A DNA stretch of 64,000 nucleotides from Gemmatimonadaceae bacterium. GTDB lineage: Bacteria > Gemmatimonadota > Gemmatimonadetes > Gemmatimonadales > Gemmatimonadaceae. The stretch is taken from NCBI GenBank assembly GCA_016742275.1, contig JACVCD010000007.1:124001-188000 (forward strand). The letters are read 5' to 3'. Position numbers and translations under genes: made by a program. Under the pieces are notes generated by a model. The model did not search any database, was not told the DNA's origin, and saw nothing but the letters and a program-made list of their open reading frames with translations. Below, in pieces: positions 24,340-32,796 of the stretch (the stretch's first letter is position 1; each line of letters opens with the position of its first letter).

Positions 24340-25452
24340 ATGAAGTTCACGATTTCGCGTGAGAAGCTGCAGGAAGGCCTTCAGGCCGTGACCGCGGCAG
24401 TACCGGCCAAGACCACATTGCCGGTGCTTGCCAACCTGTTGGTCGAGACGACCGATCGAGGCATTCGCTTCTCGGCTACCGATCTCGACATCGCTGTCAG
24501 CACGGAAGTGAGTGCTGATGTCGAAACACCGGGTGCGATCACGATACCGGCCAAGAAGCTCAGCGAAATCGCGCGTGAGCTGCCGCCATCGCCCGTCAAG
24601 ATTTCGGCCAGCGGTGAGCAGCGTGTCACGCTCGAATGCGGCCGGTCCAAGTTCAAGTTGCTTGGGCTTCCGCGCGATGAATTTCCGACGTTCCCCAGTG
24701 TGCGCTTCAACGACTCGTGGCGCGTCAAGTCGGGTGAATTGCAGAAGCTCATTTCGCATACGGCATTTGCCGTGAGCACCGAAGAGTCACGCCCGATTCT
24801 GAATGGCGTGCTGTGGGAGCTTCGCGAAGAGCGTATGCGCATGGTGGCCACCAATGGTCACCGTCTGGCCAAGATGGAATTGCCGGTGGAAGCCAGCAGC
24901 GCGCCGCCGGGCGATCTGATCGTGCCGCCCAAGGCACTCGAACAAATCCGTCGTCTCTTTCCGGCGGAAGAGGAACTCGAGATTGCGCGCGGCGACAATC
25001 ACCTGGGTTTCCGTTCGCCGTTCACGTCGGTGTTCACGCGTCTCGTGGAAGGACCGTATCCCAACTACGAGCAGGTGATTCCGAAGGACAACGATCGCTA
25101 TGCATTGGCCGACAAGGCGGCACTCACCAGCGCACTCAAGCGCATGAGTGTCATTGCGTCGGATCAGACGCATCGCATCAAGATGTCCTTTAACACCGGT
25201 ATGCTGAAGTTCAGCGTGACGACGCCGGATCTTGGTGAAGCCAGCGACGAGTTGCCGGTGAACTACACGGGTGATCAGCTCGATATCGGCTTCAACGCCA
25301 CGTATCTGCTTGAGATCCTGCGCTACATGCCGACCGAACAGGTGCGTCTCACGTTCAAGGCACCAGAGCGTGCGGCAACGATCGAGCCCGAGGGTTGGGA
25401 CGATCCAGCAAAGTATCTCTGCCTGGTGATGCCGCTTCGCTTGATGGATTAA
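24340..25452 (+). CDS. dnaN: DNA polymerase III subunit beta (sliding clamp)
   Basis: The 370-aa beta clamp encircles DNA and tethers polymerases. Its three tandem clamp folds are recognisable: MKFTISREKLQEGLQAVTAA at the start, 'TLPVLANLLVETTDRGIRFSATDLDI', 'RPILNGVLWEL...RMVATNGHRLA', and the C-terminal 'LCLVMPLRL' peptide. The length is typical. It is preceded by the oriC-like spacer. Like holA at the left edge, it is part of the replicase. Confidence 0.98.
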   Translation: MKFTISREKLQEGLQAVTAAVPAKTTLPVLANLLVETTDRGIRFSATDLDIAVSTEVSADVETPGAITIPAKKLSEIARELPPSPVKISASGEQRVTLECGRSKFKLLGLPRDEFPTFPSVRFNDSWRVKSGELQKLISHTAFAVSTEESRPILNGVLWELREERMRMVATNGHRLAKMELPVEASSAPPGDLIVPPKALEQIRRLFPAEEELEIARGDNHLGFRSPFTSVFTRLVEGPYPNYEQVIPKDNDRYALADKAALTSALKRMSVIASDQTHRIKMSFNTGMLKFSVTTPDLGEASDELPVNYTGDQLDIGFNATYLLEILRYMPTEQVRLTFKAPERAATIEPEGWDDPAKYLCLVMPLRLMD

Positions 25453-25476
25453 GCGAGAGCAGCGCTGGCCAATCGC

Positions 25477-26403
25477 TCAGCGCGCGCGAATGATTTGCGC
25501 GCGCAGCTCTCCCCGCTGACGGGCGTTCATGACGCGCGGGGGGAGTTGAGGGGCGCGTTCGGTGGTGGTCAATGTGAGATCGCTTGATCCTTCGAGTGAC
25601 CGAATGACGCCGGACTGCGCGTCGAGTTCAATGCGTTGCGTGGCCTGACCACTGCCTTTCACATCGAGTGCGCGAAACGGTGAGCCGCCCGTTCCCGTGA
25701 TGTTTTGCGTGATGACCCGACGCAAACGCAGCGATTCACCAAGATTTTCGAGCGTGGTCTGTGTCGTGGTGATGAGCGTCATGGGGAGTCCACTGCGACA
25801 GACGATCGATACGGTGCTGTCGCGCCACGAGGCCCCCTCTGCCACACCCTCCGGAATACGCACCAGCAACTCTGCGGCAAGTGCGGCCGCAGCGGCTTCC
25901 GGTCGATCACATTCATTTTCGAGCACAGGACGTGGCACAACACGCACTCGGGTGCTGTCCACGCGTCCGTCGAGCAATAGCAGGGCCGGCATGATCGGCG
26001 TTGGTGCCAGCTTCTGATCGAAGGAGGCGCGCACGGTGAATGAGTCCACCTGACCCGTCAGTGTCAGTGCGCCTGAGGCATTGCGTGTACCGGACCAGGT
26101 GACCAGGCCCTGGGATTCTACTTGCTGGCGACCAGGCACTGCTCCGCGCGGAGCATTTCCCGATGAGTCGACCACATCGAGGCTGATGCGCGACGTGACA
26201 CGCCAGGTCGCACCAGCAATGGTCATCGGTAACGCCACACGACGTTCACGCACCGGCGCTGGTGCCGCATCGGGTACCGTAACCGTCGGTGTTGGTGCGG
26301 GCGATGGCATGGGACCGCCACCACAGGCACCAAGCACGCTCAACACACCAAGTGTCGAGCTCAACCACTTCACGCGATTGAGTGAAGAATTCACGACGGA
26401 CAC
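25477..26403 (-). CDS. Putative lipoprotein of unknown function
   Basis: The 308-aa protein has a lipoprotein signal ending in LSVLGACGGG (lipid-modified Cys about residue 27), followed by a Pro/Thr/Ala-rich linker and a beta-rich domain. The domain includes 'WRVTSRISLDVVDSSGN', 'GASWRDSTVSIVCRSGLPMTLITTT' and 'GSGQATQRIELDAQSGVIRSLEGSSDLTL'. The pattern resembles DUF6263-type or LolA-fold-like envelope proteins, but I cannot assign a family. The start is GTG at 26403 (MSVVNSSLNRVKWLSS). It ends only 24 nt from the dnaN stop, convergent. It lies just downstream of rnpB on the same strand. Confidence 0.75.
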   Translation of the reverse strand: MSVVNSSLNRVKWLSSTLGVLSVLGACGGGPMPSPAPTPTVTVPDAAPAPVRERRVALPMTIAGATWRVTSRISLDVVDSSGNAPRGAVPGRQQVESQGLVTWSGTRNASGALTLTGQVDSFTVRASFDQKLAPTPIMPALLLLDGRVDSTRVRVVPRPVLENECDRPEAAAAALAAELLVRIPEGVAEGASWRDSTVSIVCRSGLPMTLITTTQTTLENLGESLRLRRVITQNITGTGGSPFRALDVKGSGQATQRIELDAQSGVIRSLEGSSDLTLTTTERAPQLPPRVMNARQRGELRAQIIRAR

Positions 26404-26432
26404 GAGAACACCGGGGTAAAGAAGAACGGGAT

Positions 26433-26879
26433 GGATGTCGCCGGCCTATAAGCCGGGTTCTGTCGGTACATCGCAGTGAAACACCACGAGGCACCGGACG
26501 GTCATTCCTCTCGGCGTGCAGTCACCCACACGCTCCAGCAGCCTACCCGCGGTTCGATGTCTTGCCCGAAGACGCCACACCGTTGATCGAGACGGGCCGT
26601 CTCTCACCGCCTATTTGGCCTTGCTCCGACCGGGGTTTACCGAGCCACATCCGTTACCGGATGCGCGGTGGGCTCTTACCCCACCCTTTCACCCTTACCG
26701 CCTTCTCGCGAAGACGGCGGTTTGCTTTCTGTTGCACTGTCCGTCGCATGAAGCTCACGCCGCATGCGCCCAGGCATTACCTGGCGATCTGCCCTGTGGA
26801 GCCCGGACTTTCCTCGGAACCGGAGCGTGGTGACCAGCACCCGTCCTCCGGCTTCGCGACCGTCCGGCCGACGACATCC
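26433..26879 (-). ncRNA. rnpB: RNase P RNA (bacterial type A)
   Basis: The catalytic RNA of RNase P, about 447 nt. On the minus strand the conserved GAGGAAAGTCCGGGCTC near the 5' end, the CAGTGCAACAGAAAGCAAACCGCC stretch, 'GGTAAGGGTGAAAGGGTG', GGTAAACCCC and the 3' terminal GACAGAACCCGGCTTA are all present. The ends are set by helix P1: the first 14 nt (26879 downward, GGATGTCGTCGGCC) pair with 26433-26446 with a single G-U. A TATATT lies upstream at the right distance for a -10. Confidence 0.97.
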
Positions 26880-26887
26880 TTCTCGCA

Positions 26888-26893
26888 ATATAG
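26888..26893 (-). promoter_or_regulatory. -10 element of rnpB
   Basis: TATATT on the minus strand ends 8 nt before the inferred rnpB 5' end (26879). No convincing -35 hexamer is present at 16-18 nt spacing. Confidence 0.5.
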
Positions 26894-27069
26894 GCGAATC
26901 GCCGGGCACTCGGTGTGTCACTCGTCTGCGTCATTCGAACCGATGCGCATCCGGGTTGGCATCCCAAATCGACGCGTCATGGTGACAGGCAGGTGACGTG
27001 CATTCCTACCCTCGCTGCATCCGTGTTACGGGAAGGCATGTCACCAGCGCTCAAGGGAGGACCAAGACC

Positions 27070-27966
27070 ATGGCGACGACCAAATGGTCCAAGTCGGTAC
27101 TCACGTTTCTCACACCAGCGGAACAACAGCGGGTGGATGCTGCAGGTCGTGGATGCTACACCACGGTGCACTGCGAGAATTTCGATCAGCTGCTCACGGA
27201 TCTGCGTTCGCATTCCGTATCAGCGGTGCTGGTGTCTGTTGCGCGCTACGAACAGCAGCAGCATGCAGGGCAGGTCGCACGCATGGTACGCGAATTTCCC
27301 GGCGTGCCTGCCGTGGCACTACTTGGTGCAGCAGATGCCAGACATGCTACGCACGCTGTGCTGCAGCTCGGACATCAGGGCGTCCGCACTCTGGTCGATG
27401 TGCGAGAACCATCAGGGTGGCGCGATCTGCGTCAGCTTGTTGCCGATGAAAATCCGGACAGCATTGAAGCCGTTGCACGTCAGCAGCTGCATATCGATCT
27501 GCAGGACGCGGTACCCGCATGCCGACGATTCTTCGACATGCTGTTTTCTGCGCCGCGCTCACTCTCCACCGTACGTGAACTCACCCGGTCAGCCGGTGTC
27601 ATGCCTACCACGTTCATGAGTCGATTCTTCCGCGCGCGCATACCGGCGCCCAAGAAGTATCTGGCCATGGCTCGACTGGTTCGTGCGGCGCGTCTCTTCG
27701 AGAACCCAGGCTACTCCATCACGCAGGTTGCGTTTCTTCTCGACTATTCATCACCGCAGAGCTTTTCGCGACACGTGCAGAACACACTCGATGTGTCGGC
27801 AGCACACTTTCGCCGCACCCATACAGGGATCCAGATGCTCGATCATTTTCGTGCAACCCTGGTGCAGCCCTATCGCGATCAGCTGCTCACATTCGATCCC
27901 TTCCATTCGCCGCCGCCCTGGATTTCAGCGCCGACCCCTACGCACGCGCTCACACGACCTAACTGA
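27070..27966 (+). CDS. AraC-type helix-turn-helix transcriptional regulator
   Basis: The 298-aa protein has a C-terminal AraC/XylS DNA-binding domain of two helix-turn-helix units at about residues 180-260: 'RSLSTVRELTRSAGVMPTTFMSRFFRARIPAPKKYL', then 'ENPGYSITQVAFLLDYSSPQSFSRHVQNTL'. The N-terminal half (VLVSVARYEQQQHAGQVARMVREFPGVPAVALLG) looks like a receiver-type alpha/beta fold but lacks a clear phosphorylatable Asp, so it may be a pseudo-receiver. ATG 27070 has GGGAGG upstream, better than the longer frame from 26998. No obvious target is adjacent; the next gene is the convergent chemoreceptor. Confidence 0.82.
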   Translation: MATTKWSKSVLTFLTPAEQQRVDAAGRGCYTTVHCENFDQLLTDLRSHSVSAVLVSVARYEQQQHAGQVARMVREFPGVPAVALLGAADARHATHAVLQLGHQGVRTLVDVREPSGWRDLRQLVADENPDSIEAVARQQLHIDLQDAVPACRRFFDMLFSAPRSLSTVRELTRSAGVMPTTFMSRFFRARIPAPKKYLAMARLVRAARLFENPGYSITQVAFLLDYSSPQSFSRHVQNTLDVSAAHFRRTHTGIQMLDHFRATLVQPYRDQLLTFDPFHSPPPWISAPTPTHALTRPN

Positions 27967-28003
27967 TGAGCGAAGCTTCCATCGAGTTTCCACCCAGTTT
28001 CCA

Positions 28004-29644
28004 CTACGCCGCGACATCCGCTCCATGTCCATGGCGCGTGGCGACCGCGCGCAGTCGCGCGGCGACTTCAGAAAGCTGACGGGAACTTTGTGTGAGCTCT
28101 TCGATGCTCGTGCGCTGCGCCGTGACCCCGTCGGCCGCCACGCGCGCATTGCCCGAAGCGCGCTGCACCGAACCTTCGAGGCCCTCAAACGCGGCGGCAG
28201 CGGACGCTGACAGTTGCGCCTGCGAACGGGCCAATCCGGCCACTTCATCACTCTGACGCGTCACCCGCGTGATGCCGTCGAGCATGGAGGCCAGCGCGCG
28301 GGTGGCATCGCGGGCAATGGTGCCTGCGCCCTGCACTTCGGCGGCGGTGGTATCCATGGCCTGTACGGCAACGGTCATCTGATCGCGGACCTGCTGCACG
28401 GTGTGTGTCACGCGCTTTGCTGCCTGTGCGCTCTCCACGGCCAGCGCACGGATCTGATCAGCGACGACAGCAAAACCCAATCCGTCCTCTCCGGCACGCG
28501 AAGCCTCAATGGCTGCATTGAGCGCCAGCAGATTGGTCTGACGGGCAATACGCGAGACCGTATCGACGAAATCGCCGACCTGGTCTGAAGCCGGAGCCAG
28601 CGCGCGCACCTGCGCCGCGGTTTCCGTTACGGTGGCACCCACGTGCAACAGTGTCCGGGATGCCCGGTCGATGGCTTCGCGACTCGTCGATGCGGCATCA
28701 TCGAGTTCGTGTGCATCCTGAGCCGTGGACTCCGCCGTGCGACGCGCGAGATCAGCCGTGCGACGGGCTTCCTGCCCCGTGCGTGCACCAACCATCGCGA
28801 GTTCCTGCTGCTGCTGCACCTCTTCGCGAAGCGAGAGTGCGCTGGTGCTTACATCGGTGGCGCGATGATTCAGTACGGCGCTGGCGCTGTACACCTGCGT
28901 GGCGACGGCAGCGAGTTCGTCCGCTTCCTGCTGTACGGTATCGATGAGCCAGCCCAATTCATCGAGCATGCCATTGAAACTGCCTTCGAGAAAACCCAGT
29001 TCGTCCGCGTGACGCGCATCAGCCCGAACGGAGAGATCGCCCCGCTCCACCTGCGCGATGCGTTCGCGCGTACGCCGCAGGCGGGCGATCAGGCGCGACG
29101 GCATCTGGATGATCTGATGTGATACCACGAGCAGCAAACCGGCAGCCAACAGCACTTGAGCCAACGGCGCCGCTTCTGCGGGATGTGTTTGCTGATATCC
29201 CCAGCTCGCCAACAGGAATCCGATGACGGACGACAGTGTGGTGGTGTAGCCAAGCGCCGGGCCGCGGTCGAACGAATAGGGCACAATGGCCAGGACGTAC
29301 GTCAGGACCAGCACCGGCGAGCCAAACAGAAACACGACACTGCTGATCAACAGCGTGTCGAACACCGCAAACACGTATTTGAACCAGGGCCGATACCAGG
29401 CAGACTGGCGGCCCAGCACGGTCAGGCCGGCATTGAGCAGCAGAGCGGCCCCGAACATGCCGATGACGGCAAACATCGGGACTTCGGCCAATCCAAGCTG
29501 GAGACCGGCGACGAGCACGCCGGCAATGACAATGGTGCTCCAGAACCGCCGTTTGGCCGCCACGGCAAATGTGCGGAGATCTTTGGCCCGTTCTTCGTGG
29601 AAGAGGGCAGGCGATATCGGCGGGGTCGGGGCTGGAGCTGTCAT
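28004..29644 (-). CDS. Methyl-accepting chemotaxis protein with multi-spanning membrane domain
   Basis: The 546-aa chemoreceptor has five or six hydrophobic segments in the first about 175 residues ('[19 protein letters not shown]', '[20 protein letters not shown]', '[24 protein letters not shown]', '[15 protein letters not shown]') and no large periplasmic ligand domain. A HAMP-like linker follows ([23 protein letters not shown]), then a long coiled coil with the signalling tip '[37 protein letters not shown]'. It could sense a membrane or electron-transport state. No che genes are nearby. ATG 29644 with GGAG upstream is preferred over GTG 29650. Confidence 0.92.
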   Translation of the reverse strand: MTAPAPTPPISPALFHEERAKDLRTFAVAAKRRFWSTIVIAGVLVAGLQLGLAEVPMFAVIGMFGAALLLNAGLTVLGRQSAWYRPWFKYVFAVFDTLLISSVVFLFGSPVLVLTYVLAIVPYSFDRGPALGYTTTLSSVIGFLLASWGYQQTHPAEAAPLAQVLLAAGLLLVVSHQIIQMPSRLIARLRRTRERIAQVERGDLSVRADARHADELGFLEGSFNGMLDELGWLIDTVQQEADELAAVATQVYSASAVLNHRATDVSTSALSLREEVQQQQELAMVGARTGQEARRTADLARRTAESTAQDAHELDDAASTSREAIDRASRTLLHVGATVTETAAQVRALAPASDQVGDFVDTVSRIARQTNLLALNAAIEASRAGEDGLGFAVVADQIRALAVESAQAAKRVTHTVQQVRDQMTVAVQAMDTTAAEVQGAGTIARDATRALASMLDGITRVTRQSDEVAGLARSQAQLSASAAAAFEGLEGSVQRASGNARVAADGVTAQRTSIEELTQSSRQLSEVAARLRAVATRHGHGADVAA

Positions 29645-29700
29645 ACCCACTCCAGACGCCCGAGCCCCGCGTCACGTCTCAGGGAATCTTCAGGCGATCA

Positions 29701-30276
29701 TCAGCCGATGTGCGGCAGCAGCTCGGACGCCTTGACTAGGCTGATCACCGTCAGCCCTGCGGCCTCAATGGCTTCTCTGCCGCCTTCTTCTCGGTCCACC
29801 AGGGCCAGAACACCCTGAATGTCTCCGCCGGCCGTGCGGACCGCTTCTACGGCCTTGAGGGCCGATCCACCGGTGGTGATGACGTCCTCGATGATCACCA
29901 CGCGGTCACCCGGAAGGAACGCACCTTCGATGAGCTTTCCGGTGCCGTGCTGCTTGGCCTCTTTCCTGACAGTAAACGACCGAACCATCTCGCCTTCATT
30001 TCGTTCGGCGGCTAACGCACTGGCGTGTGCGATAGCGTACGAGATGGGATCGGCGCCGAGGGTGAGCCCACCTACGGCGTCTACAGCCCAACCGCTGGAC
30101 TTGAGCGCGGCCAGACCGGCGCGGCCGATGAGCAGCTGACCTTCGGGATGCATGGTGGTGAGCCGGCAGTCCACGTACAGCGTGGAGCGACGACCGGAGG
30201 CCAGAACAAAATCGCCCCGCTTGGCCGAACGTTCGGCAAGCAGGGCGATGAGACGCGAGGGAGCAGGAGTGGTCAC
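29701..30276 (-). CDS. pyrE: Orotate phosphoribosyltransferase
   Basis: The 191-aa enzyme transfers phosphoribose from PRPP to orotate, giving OMP in de novo UMP synthesis. It has the PRPP-binding motif VVIIEDVITTGGSALKA, the 'ADPISYAIAHASAL' and 'SFTVRKEAKQHGTGKLIEG' segments with the conserved catalytic Lys, and 'FVLASGRRSTLYVDCRLTT' at the N-terminus. The start is GTG at 30276. It follows the kinase gene by 32 nt on the same strand, which may indicate co-transcription but has no known functional meaning. Together with upp (15702) the window covers de novo and salvage entry to UMP. Confidence 0.96.
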   Translation of the reverse strand: MTTPAPSRLIALLAERSAKRGDFVLASGRRSTLYVDCRLTTMHPEGQLLIGRAGLAALKSSGWAVDAVGGLTLGADPISYAIAHASALAAERNEGEMVRSFTVRKEAKQHGTGKLIEGAFLPGDRVVIIEDVITTGGSALKAVEAVRTAGGDIQGVLALVDREEGGREAIEAAGLTVISLVKASELLPHIG

Positions 30277-30308
30277 GACATCAGGGTGCTGGGGCCGGTG
30301 CCTGGTTA

Positions 30309-31256
30309 TCAGCCTCGGCCGAAGAGCCCCTTCACCTTGCCGAAGAGTCCGCCCTTTTCCTTGCCACCGTCACCGGCGATGGCAGCCGAGCTCCCGGAGG
30401 CAGCGACCGGCGCATTGGCGGCCTCGGACAGCGCGTCAGAAAACGCCCGGACCGACGGATACCGATCAGCTGGCACCTTGGAGAGTGCCTTCATGATCAC
30501 CGCTTCGATCGCCACAGGGAAGACGAGACCCGCTTTGGCCTTGTTGAGCGCGACCGGCGGCTGGGTCAGCAGCTGCGAAAACAGTTCGCGCGGCGACTTG
30601 CCGGTGTATGGCAGGCACCCGGACATCAGGTAATACGCGATCGTGGCGAGCGAATACTGGTCGGCTGCTGGACCGACCAGCTCGCCAGACAGCGCTTCGG
30701 GGGCCACGTACATGAGCGTGCCGACGAAGAAGCCCGCACGGGTGAGCCGCTGATCAGGGGCCGCGTCGGTATCGGCAGCGATGCCGAAATCGAGCAGCTT
30801 CACCTGCTTGGTGGCCGGATCGTACATGACGTTTTCCGGCTTCAAGTCGCGATGCACAATGCCCACATCATGAGCGGCCTGAACGGCGCTGCAGATCTGG
30901 GACAGAATGGCGGCCACATCCTTGCTGGGAAGCGCGCCGTTTTTGTCCGCGTACTTGTCGAGGATCTCCCCACCGGCCCATTCGATGGCCAGATAGTAGC
31001 GCTCGTTGTCGGACTGCCCGTAATCGAGGGTCCGCACGATGTTCGGGTGTTCTACCCGTGCGCCGAACTGCGCCTCCCGAAGGAAGCGCTGCACTGCGGT
31101 CTTGTCGTGTTGCAGTTTCTCACGCAACACCTTCAATGCCACTGTGCCGTGTTGGGGATGTTCGGCACGAAAAACCGTCGAGGTACCACCCTCGCCGACC
31201 TTTCCGCGAACCGTATACCCGGCCAATGTCGTTCCGACTAGCGTCTCGATAGCCAC
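30309..31256 (-). CDS. Eukaryotic-type serine/threonine protein kinase
   Basis: The 315-aa kinase has the full Hanks set: glycine loop GKVGEGGTSTVFRAEH, VALKVL with the ATP-anchoring Lys, HRDLKPENVMYD (catalytic loop), DFGIA and 'GTLMYVAPEAL'. There is no transmembrane helix or PASTA domain. After the kinase domain comes a low-complexity Ala/Ser/Gly stretch and a basic 'KGGLFGKVKGLFGRG' tail that may be an amphipathic membrane-contact helix. The frame is open to 31487, but GTG 31256 (VAIETLVGTTLAGYTV) begins where homology begins and leaves room for the divergent GWxTD gene. Substrates are unknown. Confidence 0.93.
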   Translation of the reverse strand: MAIETLVGTTLAGYTVRGKVGEGGTSTVFRAEHPQHGTVALKVLREKLQHDKTAVQRFLREAQFGARVEHPNIVRTLDYGQSDNERYYLAIEWAGGEILDKYADKNGALPSKDVAAILSQICSAVQAAHDVGIVHRDLKPENVMYDPATKQVKLLDFGIAADTDAAPDQRLTRAGFFVGTLMYVAPEALSGELVGPAADQYSLATIAYYLMSGCLPYTGKSPRELFSQLLTQPPVALNKAKAGLVFPVAIEAVIMKALSKVPADRYPSVRAFSDALSEAANAPVAASGSSAAIAGDGGKEKGGLFGKVKGLFGRG

Positions 31257-31324
31257 GGGGCGAACGTAACGCCGGCGCGCAACGCCAGCAAGGCAAAGTT
31301 GTGCGGGACCTTCCACCACCCGAG

Positions 31325-32758
31325 ATGGTAGCAATGCAGATCGTGACAACTCGTGCCCTTGCCTACTGCGCATTCTCGGCATTGGTGCTGTCCGCATGTG
31401 CCGGATCACGTCCGGCCCCGGGACCACCAGCGGGAACGCCTCCGGCCGGTGCACCGGGTGCTCCAGGTGGACCTGGCGGTCCGGCAACCGGTGCGCAGAC
31501 GACGGCGGCCGATATGCAGCGCCTGTATCGCTCGCTGGGATTGATTGCGGGATCCGGCGCGATGCCGTTCACGGCCTCCGTGTCCTTTTTGCGTGCGCCG
31601 TCTCTCGACAGTACGCTGACCCTCTTTGCGCTGTCGCTTCCCTCGCGCGTGCTGGGATTTACGCGGGAAGGAGACCGCTACGTCGCCTCGTACAATGCGC
31701 GACTCGAGGTCCGGCAGGGCGGTACGATCATCAAGACCATCGAAGCGACCGAGCAGGTGCGTGTCCCGACGTTCCGAGAAACGTCGCGGACGGATGAAAG
31801 CATCATCTGGCAGCAGTTCCTTCGACTGGCTCCCGGACGCTATACGCTGACGCTTGGCGTGAAGGACGGCGGCAGTCTTCGTGCGGGCACGGAAGAAGTG
31901 GCGCTCGATGTGCCGCGACTCTCACCCACGACGCTTGGCACACCGGTGCCGGTGTACGAGGCCATTCCCCGCCAGACCAGCGATTCGCTGCCGCGTATTC
32001 TGGCGCGTCCGCGGTCGACGGTGGTGTTTGGTGTGGACTCGGTACTGCCGGTCTACGTCGACGCGGTTGGAGAATCGGTGCCGTCGACGGTGGCCGTACG
32101 CATCATCGATGATGGCGATGTGACACTGTGGGACAGCACATTTGCCCTCCCGTCGCGGTCGTCGGGGCGCAGTACGACGCTGGGCATCCCTGTGGCGCGC
32201 ATGGGGATTGGCATCAATCGTGTCGTGCTGGTCCCGGAAGGCAGCAGCGACACCGCGCGGACACGGGTTCTGGTGAGCCTGGGCGACGACTTGCCGATCG
32301 CCACGTTCGATGAAATGCTGTCCTATCTGCGCTACTTCACGACCGCGGACCGTGTCCGTGAACTGCGTGATGCCGGTCCCACGCGCCGCGCGGAAGTGTG
32401 GTCGCGATTCCTCAAGGAAACCGATCCTGTTCCCGCGACGGCTGAACACGAGGGGCTGCGCGATTATTTTGCACGCATCCGTGCGGCCAATGTGCGCTTC
32501 CGTGATGATGCGCAGATTGGTTGGCAGTCCGATCGCGGCACCGCTTTTGTGGCGTTGGGTGATCCGGACAACATCACCGACACCGGGTTGATCGATCCGA
32601 ATGCGCGCGTACGCCAGCAGATCTGGGATTATCGTGAGCTGCGTGCGCAGCTCGTCTTCGTGGACCAAACAGGTTTTGGTCGCTGGCGCCTCAGCACACA
32701 GGGGCGCGCGGATCTCGACGCCGCGATTCGTCGCAAGCAAGCATTGCAGCAACGCTGA
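31325..32758 (+). CDS. GWxTD-domain lipoprotein
   Basis: The 477-aa protein starts with a lipoprotein signal ending in VLSACAGS. A Pro/Gly/Ala-rich linker follows (about residues 30-55), then two beta-rich regions ('FTREGDRYVASYNARLEV', 'GRYTLTLGVKDGGSL') and the C-terminal GWxTD domain around GWQSDRGTAFVALGDPDNI. GWxTD proteins occur mainly in Gemmatimonadota, Acidobacteriota and Bacteroidota relatives and have no established biochemical role. ATG 31325 and 31334 are both possible starts. It is divergent from the kinase and 38 nt upstream of polA. Confidence 0.85.
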   Translation: MVAMQIVTTRALAYCAFSALVLSACAGSRPAPGPPAGTPPAGAPGAPGGPGGPATGAQTTAADMQRLYRSLGLIAGSGAMPFTASVSFLRAPSLDSTLTLFALSLPSRVLGFTREGDRYVASYNARLEVRQGGTIIKTIEATEQVRVPTFRETSRTDESIIWQQFLRLAPGRYTLTLGVKDGGSLRAGTEEVALDVPRLSPTTLGTPVPVYEAIPRQTSDSLPRILARPRSTVVFGVDSVLPVYVDAVGESVPSTVAVRIIDDGDVTLWDSTFALPSRSSGRSTTLGIPVARMGIGINRVVLVPEGSSDTARTRVLVSLGDDLPIATFDEMLSYLRYFTTADRVRELRDAGPTRRAEVWSRFLKETDPVPATAEHEGLRDYFARIRAANVRFRDDAQIGWQSDRGTAFVALGDPDNITDTGLIDPNARVRQQIWDYRELRAQLVFVDQTGFGRWRLSTQGRADLDAAIRRKQALQQR

Positions 32759-32796
32759 TGGCGTAAGCATACGCTCGTGGGCGGGAGGGATACAGC

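Noticed and set aside
26404..27069. Several open frames across 26.4-27.0 kb on both strands
   Set aside because: The segment is the RNase P RNA gene, shown by conserved core sequences and end pairing, so the frames are not coding.
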